Below the pieces are notes generated by a model. That model was not told the DNA's origin. It saw only the letters and a list, made by a program, of their open reading frames with translations, and did not search any database. DNA of 64,000 nt from NCBI RefSeq assembly GCF_900167455.1, contig NZ_FUWJ01000020.1, positions 1-64,000 on the forward strand, given 5' to 3'. Shown here piece by piece: positions 41,970 to 50,065 of the stretch; positions within the stretch are counted from its first letter, which is position 1, and every line of letters begins with the position of its first letter. The DNA comes from Enhydrobacter aerosaccus. Its GTDB lineage: Bacteria; Pseudomonadota; Alphaproteobacteria; Reyranellales; Reyranellaceae. Position numbers and translations under genes: made by a program.

Positions 41970-44126
41970 ATGACCGATATGTTCAAGGTTTTCCGAAAAG
42001 AAGTGGAGTGGGCCGGCCGCAAGCTGGTGCTCGAGACCGGCAAGATCGCGCGCCAGGCCGATGGCGCCGTGTTGGCGACTTACGGCGGCACCACCGTCCT
42101 CGCGACGGTGGTGTATGAGAAGAAGGCCAAGCCGGGCCTCGACTTCTTCCCGCTCACCGTCAATTACCAGGAGAAGGCGTTCGCCGCCGGCAAGATCCCG
42201 GGAGGCTTCTTCAAGCGCGAAGGCCGTCCTTCCGAAAAGGAGATCCTGACGTCGCGCCTGATCGACCGTCCGATCCGGCCGCTGTTCCACGAAAGCTATC
42301 GCAACGAGACGCTGGTGGTGGTGACGACGCTGGCGCACGACATGGAAAACGATCCCGACATCGTTTCCATGGTGGCGACTTCCGCCGCCCTGACGATCTC
42401 TGGCTGCCCCTTCATGGGACCGATCGGCGCCGCCCGCGTGGGCTACATCGACGGCCAGTTCGTCGTCAATCCGACGCTCGATCAGGTCGAGAAGAGCAAT
42501 CTCGATCTCGTCGTCGCCGGCACCACGGAAGGCGTTCTGATGGTCGAGTCCGAGGCCAAGGAACTGCCCGAGGACGTGATGCTGAGCGCGGTGATGGAAG
42601 GTCATCGTTCCTTCCAGCCGGTGATCGAGGCGATCATCCAGCTCGCCGAGCATGCCGCCAAGGAACCGCTGCCGCTGCAGGATCCTTCCGAAGCATCGAA
42701 GGCGGTTGCCGCCAAGCTCAAAGCTGAGGCACGTAGCAAGCTGGCCGAGGCCTACACGGAGACCGTGAAGCAGGCACGGCAGCAGAAGATCGCCGCGGTG
42801 AAGGAAGAGGCGGTCAAGCTGTTCGAGGGCAACGCCACGGAACTCGAGGCGTTCGGCGAGCAGTTCGGCAATCTCGAAGCCGACGTCGTACGTACGGCGA
42901 TCCTCGACACCGGCAAGCGCATCGATGGCCGCGATACCAAGACCGTGCGGCCGATCGTGGCCGAGGTCGGCATCCTGCCGCGCGCGCACGGCTCCTCGCT
43001 GTTCACCCGCGGTGAGACGCAGGCGCTGGTGGTCGCGACGCTGGGCACGGGCCAGGACGAGCAGGTGATCGATGCGCTCGAGGGCGAGTACCGCGAGCAC
43101 TTCATGCTGCACTACAACTTCCCGCCCTATTCGGTGGGCGAGGTGCGCCGCATGGGATCGCCGGGCCGTCGTGAGATCGGCCACGGCAAGCTCGCCTGGC
43201 GTGCGATCCGCCCGATGCTGCCGACCAAGGAGAAGTTCCCCTACACGATCCGCATCGTGTCGGAGATCACCGAGAGCAACGGTTCGTCGTCGATGGCGAC
43301 CGTTTGCGGCAGCTCGCTGTCGCTGATGGATGCCGGCGTTCCGCTCGATCGGCCGGTGGCCGGCATCGCCATGGGTCTGATCAAGGAAGGCGAGCGCTTT
43401 GCCGTCCTGTCGGACATCCTGGGCGACGAGGATCACCTGGGTGACATGGACTTCAAGGTGGCCGGCACTGAGCGCGGAGTCACCTCGCTGCAGATGGACA
43501 TCAAGATCACCTCGATCACCGAGGAGATCATGAAGGTCGCGCTGGCGCAGGCGAAGGACGGTCGTATCCACATCCTCGGCGAGATGGCCAAGGGTCTGGG
43601 CGGTGCGCGCGAGACGGTGAGCCAGAACGCGCCTCGCATCACCCAGTTCACGATCCCCAAGGACAAGATCCGCGAAGTGATCGGCACCGGCGGCAAGGTG
43701 ATCCGCGAGATCACCGAAACGACCGGCACCAAGATCGACATCGAGGACGATGGTACCATCAAGGTTGCGGCCGTCGACGCCAAGGCCGGCCAGGCCGCGA
43801 TCGACTGGATCAAGGGCATCGTGGCCGAGCCGGAAGTGGGTGTGATCTACAACGGCAAGGTCGTGAAGACCGTCGAATTCGGCGCCTTCGTGAACTTCCT
43901 GGGCGCCCGTGACGGCCTCGTCCACATCTCCGAACTCGCGCCGCGGCGCGTCGCCAAGGTGACCGACATCGTCAAGGAAGGCGACCAGGTGAAGGTCAAG
44001 GTCCTGGGCGTCGACGATCGCGGCAAGGTGCGCCTCAGCATGAAGGCGGTCGATCAGGAGACCGGCGAGGACATCTCCAACAAACCGAAGGAAGAGCAGC
44101 CCGCCGCGCCCGTCGCCGGCGAGTAA
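41970..44126 (+). CDS. pnp: polynucleotide phosphorylase
   Basis: The 718-residue 3'-5' exoribonuclease is a core of the RNA degradosome. Two RNase-PH domains (FKREGRPSEKEILTSRLIDR; GETQALVVATLGTGQD), a KH domain (IGTGGKVIREITETTGTKID) and an S1 domain (GAFVNFLGARDGLVHISEL) are in the usual order. The ATG at 41970 follows AAAGGA. It sits directly after rpsO, as in most bacteria. Confidence 0.97.
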   Translation: MTDMFKVFRKEVEWAGRKLVLETGKIARQADGAVLATYGGTTVLATVVYEKKAKPGLDFFPLTVNYQEKAFAAGKIPGGFFKREGRPSEKEILTSRLIDRPIRPLFHESYRNETLVVVTTLAHDMENDPDIVSMVATSAALTISGCPFMGPIGAARVGYIDGQFVVNPTLDQVEKSNLDLVVAGTTEGVLMVESEAKELPEDVMLSAVMEGHRSFQPVIEAIIQLAEHAAKEPLPLQDPSEASKAVAAKLKAEARSKLAEAYTETVKQARQQKIAAVKEEAVKLFEGNATELEAFGEQFGNLEADVVRTAILDTGKRIDGRDTKTVRPIVAEVGILPRAHGSSLFTRGETQALVVATLGTGQDEQVIDALEGEYREHFMLHYNFPPYSVGEVRRMGSPGRREIGHGKLAWRAIRPMLPTKEKFPYTIRIVSEITESNGSSSMATVCGSSLSLMDAGVPLDRPVAGIAMGLIKEGERFAVLSDILGDEDHLGDMDFKVAGTERGVTSLQMDIKITSITEEIMKVALAQAKDGRIHILGEMAKGLGGARETVSQNAPRITQFTIPKDKIREVIGTGGKVIREITETTGTKIDIEDDGTIKVAAVDAKAGQAAIDWIKGIVAEPEVGVIYNGKVVKTVEFGAFVNFLGARDGLVHISELAPRRVAKVTDIVKEGDQVKVKVLGVDDRGKVRLSMKAVDQETGEDISNKPKEEQPAAPVAGE

Positions 44127-44148
44127 ATCCACTCTCTCCAGAAACAAG

Positions 44149-44175
44149 AACGGCGGCCTTTCGGCCGCCGTTTTT
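44149..44175. terminator. intrinsic terminator between pnp and fabI
   Basis: AACGGCGGCC-TTTC-GGCCGCCGTT is followed by TTT. The stem is perfect over 10 bases and ends transcription from pnp. It is also well placed for the convergent fabI. Confidence 0.88.
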
Positions 44176-44224
44176 CATTGAGCTCTTCTGGGAACGCCGG
44201 CTGGAAGCCCGCAGTCCTGAAGAC

Positions 44225-45160
44225 CTATTGCCCGTTCCCGTTGCCCTCGTCACCGTTCTGCCCGGTGGCGCCGGCCGGTGGCATGCCCATCGCGTGATAG
44301 CCGCCATCGACATAGTGGACGGTACCGGTCACGCCGGCGCTCAGATCGGACAGATAGTAGAGCGCCGAGCCGCCGATATCGGACAGCTCCATGTTGCGCC
44401 GGAGCGGCGAGGCCTCGCGCGACAGGCGATAGACGTAGCGGCTGCTGCCGATTACGGCACCCGCCAGCGTGCGCATCGGGCCGGCGGAAATCGCGTTCAC
44501 GCGCACGCCTTGCGGGCCGAGATCCGCCGCTAGATAGCGGACGCTCGCCTCGAGCGCTGCCTTGGCGACACCCATCACGTTGTAGGACGGCATCACGCGC
44601 GTCGCGCCCTCGTAGGTGAGGGTGATCAGGCTGCCGCCGTCCGTCATGAGAGGCAGCGCGCGGCGAGCGATCTCGGTGAACGAGTAGCAGGAGATGGTGA
44701 GGCTGCGCTGGAAGTTGGCCTTGGTCGTGTCGACGTAGCGGCCCTTCAGCTCTTCCTTGTCGGAGAAGGCGATGGCATGAACCACGAAATCGAGCCGACC
44801 CCACTCCTTTTCGAGCCGGGCGAACAGGGCATCGAGGCTCTCCTCGCTCTCGACGTCGGCCTCCTGCACGATCTTGGCGTCGAGCTTCTGCACCATGGGC
44901 AGCACGCGCTTGCCAAAAGCGGCGCCCTGATAGGTGAAGGCCATTTCCGCGTCGGCGGCATGCAGCGCCTGGGCGATGCCCCAGGCGATCGAGCGCTCGT
45001 TGGCGACCCCCATCACCAGGCCGCGCTTGCCGGCCATGAGCTTCGGGACCGATGGCAAATCGACCGCCTTGGAGACCGTGTGGCCCGAAGACGGAGTCGC
45101 GGAAATGTTTCCGCCGGAACCGTCGGGAGCGGCGGAGAGGGTACGGTTGACTGGCATCAT
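44225..45160 (-). CDS. fabI: enoyl-ACP reductase FabI
   Basis: The 311-residue SDR enzyme catalyses the last step of the fatty-acid elongation cycle. The cofactor motif GVANERSIAWGIAQAL and the active-site Tyr/Lys in SYNVMGVAKAALE are present. The N-terminus has about 40 residues before the conserved MAGKRGLVMG, longer than typical FabI. Translation may really start near 45037. The tail is also Gly-rich and long. It is last of fabA-fabB-fabI, starting 6 bases after the fabB stop. Confidence 0.93.
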   Translation of the reverse strand: MMPVNRTLSAAPDGSGGNISATPSSGHTVSKAVDLPSVPKLMAGKRGLVMGVANERSIAWGIAQALHAADAEMAFTYQGAAFGKRVLPMVQKLDAKIVQEADVESEESLDALFARLEKEWGRLDFVVHAIAFSDKEELKGRYVDTTKANFQRSLTISCYSFTEIARRALPLMTDGGSLITLTYEGATRVMPSYNVMGVAKAALEASVRYLAADLGPQGVRVNAISAGPMRTLAGAVIGSSRYVYRLSREASPLRRNMELSDIGGSALYYLSDLSAGVTGTVHYVDGGYHAMGMPPAGATGQNGDEGNGNGQ

Positions 45161-45165
45161 CCCTC

Positions 45166-46401
45166 TCAGTGGTCGTAACGCGAGAAGACCAAGCAGGCGT
45201 TGGTGCCGCCGAAGCCGAAGCTGTTCGACATCACCGTCTGCAGGCCGGCCTTATCGATACGCTGCCGCGCAATCGGGTATCCCTCCGCGCCGGGATCGAG
45301 ATCGTCGATATTTGCAGATGCCGCCACGAAATCGTCCTTCAGCATCAGGAGCGAATAGATCGCCTCGTGGGCGCCAGTGGCGCCCTGGCTGTGGCCGGTC
45401 AGTGACTTGGTGGAGCTCACGGTCGGCAACTTCTCGCCGAACACGCTCCGGATGGCATCGAGCTCGGTGATGTCGCCCGCCGGGGTCGAGGTGCCGTGGG
45501 TGTTGATGTAGTCGACCGGCGCATTGCGCCGAGCCGCGCCAGGGAAGCCCTCGGTGGCGAGCTTCATGCAGCGCACGGCGCCTTCGCCGGAGGGAGCCAC
45601 CATGTCGGCGCCGTCGGACGTCGCGCCGTAGCCGATCACCTCGGCGTAGATCTTGGCTCCGCGTGCCCTGGCGACCTCGAGGTCTTCCAGCACCAGCATG
45701 CCGCCGCCGCCCGAGATCACGAAACCGTCCCGGTTCCGGTCATAGGCCCGGCTGGCGGCCTGTGGGCGGTCATTGTACTTGGACGACATGGCGCCCATGG
45801 CGTCGAACAGGACGGACAGCGTCCAGTCCAGCTCTTCGCCGCCACCGGCGAACATGCGATCGGTCTTTCCGAGCTGGATGCACTCGACCGCGTTGCCGAT
45901 GCAATGCGCCGAGGTCGAGCAGGCCGAGCTGATGGAGTAGGAGAGGCCTTTGATCCTGTATGCCGTGGCCAGGTTGGCCGACACGGTGCTGCACATCGCG
46001 CGCGGCACCATGAACGGGCCGACCTTCTTCGGTCCCTTTTCCTTGGCGATGATGGCCGACTGCACGAGGGCGCTGGTCGTCGGCCCGCCCGAGCCTGCCA
46101 CCAGGCCGGTTCGGTCGTTGGACACTTCGCCATCGCTCAGCCCCGCGTCGGCGATCGCCTCTTTCATCGCCAGGTAAGCGTAGGCCGCGCCGTCGCCCAT
46201 GAAGCGTCGCAGGCGCCGGTCGACCATCTCGTCGACGTTCATCTTCAGGGTTCCGGCGACCTGGCTCCGGAAGCCGAGTTCCTTGTATTGCGGCATGAAC
46301 TCGATGCCGGACTTCCCGTCCTTCAGGGACTGCGTCACCTCGGTCGCATTGTTGCCGATCGAGGAGACGACGCCGAGGCCGGTGACAACGACACGCCGCA
46401 C
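45166..46401 (-). CDS. fabB: beta-ketoacyl-ACP synthase I FabB
   Basis: The 411-residue condensing enzyme has the catalytic Cys161 in SSACSTSAHCIG and His residues in NTHGTSTPAGD and TGHSQGATGA. It is needed for unsaturated fatty acids together with FabA. It begins one base after the fabA stop, so translation is coupled. Confidence 0.96.
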   Translation of the reverse strand: MRRVVVTGLGVVSSIGNNATEVTQSLKDGKSGIEFMPQYKELGFRSQVAGTLKMNVDEMVDRRLRRFMGDGAAYAYLAMKEAIADAGLSDGEVSNDRTGLVAGSGGPTTSALVQSAIIAKEKGPKKVGPFMVPRAMCSTVSANLATAYRIKGLSYSISSACSTSAHCIGNAVECIQLGKTDRMFAGGGEELDWTLSVLFDAMGAMSSKYNDRPQAASRAYDRNRDGFVISGGGGMLVLEDLEVARARGAKIYAEVIGYGATSDGADMVAPSGEGAVRCMKLATEGFPGAARRNAPVDYINTHGTSTPAGDITELDAIRSVFGEKLPTVSSTKSLTGHSQGATGAHEAIYSLLMLKDDFVAASANIDDLDPGAEGYPIARQRIDKAGLQTVMSNSFGFGGTNACLVFSRYDH

Positions 46402-46402
46402 G

Positions 46403-46936
46403 TCAGCCTGCCGCCGCGGCGACCGCCGCGTCCTGGATCAGCCCGACCTTCAGGCCGTTCACTTCGTAGGCCGGCTTGCCATCGGCGTAGACGACGCCGT
46501 CGGCGATGCCCAGCACCAGCTTGCGCAGGATCACACGCTTCAGGTGCACGTGATAGGTGAGCTTGCGTACGGTCGGCACGATCATGTCGGTGAACTTGAC
46601 CTCGCCCACGCCGAGCGCGCGACCGCGGCCCGGGGCCTTCATCCAGCCCAGAAAGAAACCGACCATCTGCCAAAGGGCATCGAGGCCCAGGCAGCCCGGC
46701 ATGACCGGGTCACCCTTGAAGTGGCAGGCGAAGAACCAAAGATCGGGCTTCACGTCGAGTTCGGCCACGATCTCGCCCTTGCCGTAGCGGCCGCCCTTGT
46801 CGTCGATCTTCACGATCCGGTCGAACATCAGCATCGGCGGCAGCGGCAGCTGCGCGTTGCCTGGCCCGAACAGGTGGCCCTTGGCACACTCGATCAGGTC
46901 CTCGAAAGTGTAACTATGCTTCTTCTCGCTCACCAT
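46403..46936 (-). CDS. fabA: 3-hydroxydecanoyl-ACP dehydratase/isomerase FabA
   Basis: The 177-residue hot-dog enzyme introduces the cis double bond in anaerobic unsaturated fatty acid synthesis. The active site has His72 in CHFKGDPVMPG and Asp86 in LGLDALWQ. It is the first gene of the fabA-fabB-fabI operon and divergent from irr. Confidence 0.96.
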   Translation of the reverse strand: MVSEKKHSYTFEDLIECAKGHLFGPGNAQLPLPPMLMFDRIVKIDDKGGRYGKGEIVAELDVKPDLWFFACHFKGDPVMPGCLGLDALWQMVGFFLGWMKAPGRGRALGVGEVKFTDMIVPTVRKLTYHVHLKRVILRKLVLGIADGVVYADGKPAYEVNGLKVGLIQDAAVAAAAG

Positions 46937-46974
46937 TCACCCGTCCCACCGGTGCTCCTCGCCGGAGTGGCGGC

Positions 46975-47003
46975 AGAATAAGGACGCCGGCCTGCTTGCG
47001 CAA
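46975..47003 (-). promoter_or_regulatory. fabA promoter, candidate
   Basis: Read on the minus strand, TTGCGC (47003-46998) and TATTCT (46980-46975) are 17 bases apart. The start codon of fabA follows about 40 bases later. The match is fair, not strong. Confidence 0.4.
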
Positions 47004-47014
47004 ACCGCCGACAC

Positions 47015-47032
47015 AGCCCCTTTGGGGCTTTT
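47015..47032 (+). terminator. small hairpin with T-run in the irr leader
   Basis: AGCCCC-TTT-GGGGCT is followed by TTTT. It lies 25 bases before irr. It could be an attenuator or simply block read-through in the divergent gap. Confidence 0.4.
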
Positions 47033-47056
47033 CCTGACGCCTTCCAGTCCTTACAT

Positions 47057-47476
47057 ATGGCGGTAACCATGTCCGGCACCAGCCCCGATTTTACCTCCCT
47101 GCTCCGGGAGGCCGGTCTCCGACCCACTCGCCAGCGGGTAGCGTTGGCGCGCGTGCTGTTCGGCTCGGGGCACCGCCACGTGACCGCGGAGAGCCTCCAT
47201 GCCGAGGTCAAGGCGACGCGCATCCCGGTGGCTCTGGCCACGGTCTACAACGCGTTGAATCAGTTCCGCGACGCCGGCCTCCTGCGGGAGGTCGTGGTGG
47301 CGCCGGGACGGTCCTATTTCGACACCAACACCGGCCATCACCACCACTTCTTCATCGAGACGGACGGCGAATTGCACGATTTTCCGTCCGACAAGGTGAC
47401 GATCGCCGGCCTGCCGGCGCCGCCCAAGGGAACGCGGCTGGCCCGAGTCGACGTCGTCGTCCGGGTTCGCCGGTAA
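47057..47476 (+). CDS. irr: Irr, haem-responsive Fur-family iron regulator
   Basis: The 139-residue Fur-family protein has a winged helix (LRPTRQRVALARVLFGSG, then ATVYNALNQFRDAGLL) and the HHHH cluster at residues 94-97, which supplies haem ligands in Irr. The N-terminal GCPWHD haem motif of Bradyrhizobium Irr is absent, as in many rhizobial Irr proteins. A matching palindrome (TTAGAAT-T-ATTCTAA) sits after it, before rubrerythrin. Confidence 0.92.
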   Translation: MAVTMSGTSPDFTSLLREAGLRPTRQRVALARVLFGSGHRHVTAESLHAEVKATRIPVALATVYNALNQFRDAGLLREVVVAPGRSYFDTNTGHHHHFFIETDGELHDFPSDKVTIAGLPAPPKGTRLARVDVVVRVRR

Positions 47477-47543
47477 TCCGGCACCGCTAATCGGGCGTGA
47501 CTAGTCGGCTGTCGTTGCGCCGATCTGCGAATCGTTTTCACTT

Positions 47544-47592
47544 TTAGAATTATTCTAAGGTACTTGACGCCGTAACATGCGGCTCTCAAAAT
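47544..47592 (+). promoter_or_regulatory. iron control element (Irr box) and rubrerythrin promoter
   Basis: TTAGAAT-T-ATTCTAA (47544-47558) is a perfect 7-1-7 palindrome that matches the known Irr-box (ICE) type. Just after it, TTGACG (47564-47569) and CAAAAT (47587-47592) are 17 bases apart, a good sigma-70-type promoter. The box lies upstream of the -35, centred about 48 bases before the expected start. Confidence 0.75.
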
Positions 47593-47619
47593 CCGCCCCT
47601 CATTCGGAGGAGAGGACAA

Positions 47620-48039
47620 ATGGCGAATCTCAAGGGATCCAAGACCGAGGACAATCTGAAGGCGGCATTCGCCGGCGAGAGCCAGGCCAACCGTCGCTAT
47701 CTGTATTTCGCTCAGAAGGCTGACGTCGAAGGCTACAACGACGTCGCGACGGTCTTCCGCTCGACCGCCGAGGGCGAGACCGGCCACGCCCATGGCCATC
47801 TCGAGTTCCTCGAGGTGAGCGGCGATCCGGCGACTGGTCTGCCCATCGGCGAGACCTCGTCGAACCTCAAGGCCGCGATCGCGGGCGAGACCCACGAATA
47901 CACGGATATGTATCCGGGCATGGCGCGTACGGCCCGCGAGGAAGGCTTCAACGAGATCGCCGACTGGTTCGAGACGCTGGCCAAGGCTGAGAAGAGCCAC
48001 GCCGGCCGCTTCCAGAAGGCCCTCGACACGCTCGGCTAA
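47620..48039 (+). CDS. rubrerythrin without rubredoxin domain
   Basis: The 139-residue di-iron ferritin-like protein has four Glu-rich helices with ExxH ligands (AGESQANRRYL, EGETGHAHGHLEF, AGETHEYTD, AEKSHAGRF). It contains no Cys at all and so lacks the C-terminal rubredoxin domain. Electrons must come from another protein. Peroxide reduction is the family role. It is controlled by the Irr box and is followed by a terminator and the Fe-S gene. Confidence 0.94.
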   Translation: MANLKGSKTEDNLKAAFAGESQANRRYLYFAQKADVEGYNDVATVFRSTAEGETGHAHGHLEFLEVSGDPATGLPIGETSSNLKAAIAGETHEYTDMYPGMARTAREEGFNEIADWFETLAKAEKSHAGRFQKALDTLG

Positions 48040-48057
48040 GCTCCGCTGCGTTCTACC

Positions 48058-48084
48058 AAGGGGACCCGTCTGGGTCCCCTTTTT
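48058..48084 (+). terminator. intrinsic terminator after rubrerythrin
   Basis: AAGGGGACCC-GTCT-GGGTCCCCTT is followed by TTT. The 10-bp stem is perfect. Partial read-through would be needed if the next two genes share the Irr-box promoter. Confidence 0.88.
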
Positions 48085-48116
48085 CATCCATCGATTCCGG
48101 ATCCGAAGCGACGACC

Positions 48117-49475
48117 ATGCGCGAAGGCAGCCTCGAAGCCCCTGTCCGCCAACCGCTCGAGTGGCAGAATCCCTGGTTCTGGGACGAAGCGGCGCTCGAG
48201 AAGGAACTGGAGCGCGTGTTCGACATCTGCCATGGCTGTCGTCGCTGCTTCAATCTGTGCGACTCCTTCCCGCGCCTGTTCGACATGATCGACAACGGTC
48301 CCACCGGCGAACTCGACGGCGTGGACAAGGCGGAATACGCCAAGGTCGAGCAGGCCTGCACGCTGTGCGACATGTGCTTCATGACCAAGTGCCCCTACGT
48401 GCCTCCGCATCCGTGGGCTCTTGATTTTCCCCACCTGATGCTGCGCCACCGCGCGGTGCAGGCGCGCAAGAAGGGTATCGATTTCGTCGACGCGCAGCTC
48501 GCCGACACCGATCGGGCCGGCCGTCTGGGTACTTTCGTCGCCGGTCTGATGAACTGGGCTACCGACGAGAACAATCAGCCGACCCGGCGCGCTATGGAAC
48601 GCTTCGCCGGCATCCATCATGGGGCGCGTCTTCCCAAGCAGGCAGCGGAGACGTTCGAGCAGCGGGCCCGTCGCGAGACGGTCGAGATCAACGAGGCCGC
48701 GCCTGCATTCGGGAAGCGGAAGGCGGTACTCTACGCCACCTGCTTCGTGAACTTTCATTCGACCGAGATCGGAGCCGCCGCCCGCGCCGTCCTGGCGAAG
48801 AACGGCGTGCCGACCGAGGCCCTCCATCCGGCCTGCTGTGGCATGCCGAAGCTCGAACTCGGCGACCTCGAGGCTGTTGCCGCGGCGGCCCGGAAAGTGT
48901 CGGCAGAACTGCTGCCCTGGGTCGAGAAGGGCTACGACATCGTGGCCCTCACGCCGTCGTGCGCGTTGATGTTGAAGTTCGAATGGCCGTTGCTTCTGGC
49001 CGGTGATCCGGCGATCGAGCGGCTGGCCCAGGCGACGTTCGATCTGTCGGAATATGTCGTCGACATCGCCAAGAAGCACGGGCTTGCCGAGGGACTGGAA
49101 CCTGTCGAGGGCGGGATCAGCATGCATCTCGCCTGTCATGCCCGCGCCCAGAATATGGGCCCGAAGGGGGCTGAGATGTTGCGCCTCATCCCCAAGACGC
49201 GAGTCGCGGTGATCGAGCGCTGCAGCGGCCATGGCGGCATCTGGGGGGCGCGCACCGAGAATTTCGATGTCGCCGTCAAGGTCGGCAAGCCGGCCGCCCA
49301 GGCCGCGCTCAAGAACAACACCAGCCACGTCGCCTCCGAGTGTCCGCTCGCAGGCGAGCATCTGATGCAGGTGATGGAAATGACCGCAGGCGAAGAGAAG
49401 CCCAAGGCGTTCCGTGCGGAGCACCCGATCGAGATCCTGGCTCGCGCCTATGGATTGAGGGAGTCCTCGTCATGA
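48117..49475 (+). CDS. Fe-S oxidoreductase, GlpC/HdrD-like
   Basis: The 452-residue protein has two 4Fe-4S clusters (CHGCRRCFNLC and CTLCDMCFMTKCP) and two Cys-rich CCG-type domains (HPACCGMPKLE; HLACHARAQN, then CSGHGG), as in GlpC and heterodisulfide reductase subunits. Known gene neighbourhoods pair it with rubrerythrin and a DUF3501 protein. It may pass electrons to rubrerythrin, which is inference. Confidence 0.9.
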   Translation: MREGSLEAPVRQPLEWQNPWFWDEAALEKELERVFDICHGCRRCFNLCDSFPRLFDMIDNGPTGELDGVDKAEYAKVEQACTLCDMCFMTKCPYVPPHPWALDFPHLMLRHRAVQARKKGIDFVDAQLADTDRAGRLGTFVAGLMNWATDENNQPTRRAMERFAGIHHGARLPKQAAETFEQRARRETVEINEAAPAFGKRKAVLYATCFVNFHSTEIGAAARAVLAKNGVPTEALHPACCGMPKLELGDLEAVAAAARKVSAELLPWVEKGYDIVALTPSCALMLKFEWPLLLAGDPAIERLAQATFDLSEYVVDIAKKHGLAEGLEPVEGGISMHLACHARAQNMGPKGAEMLRLIPKTRVAVIERCSGHGGIWGARTENFDVAVKVGKPAAQAALKNNTSHVASECPLAGEHLMQVMEMTAGEEKPKAFRAEHPIEILARAYGLRESSS

Positions 49476-50059
49476 ATTTGCGCAAGATCGATGCCTCGGC
49501 GATCGTTCCGCTCGAGGAATACGGCAAGCAGCGCGCGGAACGCCGCCGTCGCATGGCCGAGATCAAGAAGGATCGCCGGCTCGAGGTCGGGCCGTTCGCC
49601 ACCTTCTATTTCGAGTCCTACGAGACGATGCTGCATCAGGTGCATGAGATGCTGTTCATCGAGAAGGGCGGCGAGGAACAGCTGGCCGATGAGCTGGCCG
49701 CCTATAATCCGCTGATTCCGCAGGGTGCCGAACTGGTCGCGACGGTCATGTTCGAGATCGACGACCCGCTCCGGCGCACGCGCGTGCTGTCCATGTTGGG
49801 CGGCGTCGAGCACAAGGCCTTCATCCGGGTTGGCGGGCAGGTCATTCGGGGCGTGCCCGAGAACGATCAGGAGCGCTCACGCGACGATGGCAAGGCGTCG
49901 TCGGTGCAGTTCATCCACTTTGCCTTCACGCCGGCCCAGATTGCGGCGTTCAAGACCGGCGCGGATGATGTCGTGGTGGGCTTCGATCATCCCAACTACG
50001 GTCATATGGCCGTGATGCCGGCCGCCGTGCGCAAGGCTCTGTCCGGCGATTTTGCCTGA
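49472..50059 (+). CDS. DUF3501 family protein
   Basis: The 195-residue protein matches DUF3501: RKIDASAIVPLEEYGKQR, VGPFATFYFESYETMLHQV (in part), HEMLFIEKGGEEQL and QFIHFAF. It has no Cys and no membrane segment. The gene overlaps the Fe-S gene by ATGA, so the products are made together. Its function is unknown; it probably works with rubrerythrin in peroxide or iron stress. Confidence 0.88.
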   Translation: MNLRKIDASAIVPLEEYGKQRAERRRRMAEIKKDRRLEVGPFATFYFESYETMLHQVHEMLFIEKGGEEQLADELAAYNPLIPQGAELVATVMFEIDDPLRRTRVLSMLGGVEHKAFIRVGGQVIRGVPENDQERSRDDGKASSVQFIHFAFTPAQIAAFKTGADDVVVGFDHPNYGHMAVMPAAVRKALSGDFA

Positions 50060-50065
50060 CCGGCC

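Noticed and set aside
41472..44147. An 891-codon open frame opposite pnp.
   Set aside because: It mirrors the codon pattern of pnp, and no start signal or domain is present.
45369..45386. GCGCCAGTGGCGC palindrome resembling the dispersed repeat.
   Set aside because: It is inside fabB, encodes conserved residues and lacks the outer arms of the repeat, so chance is sufficient.
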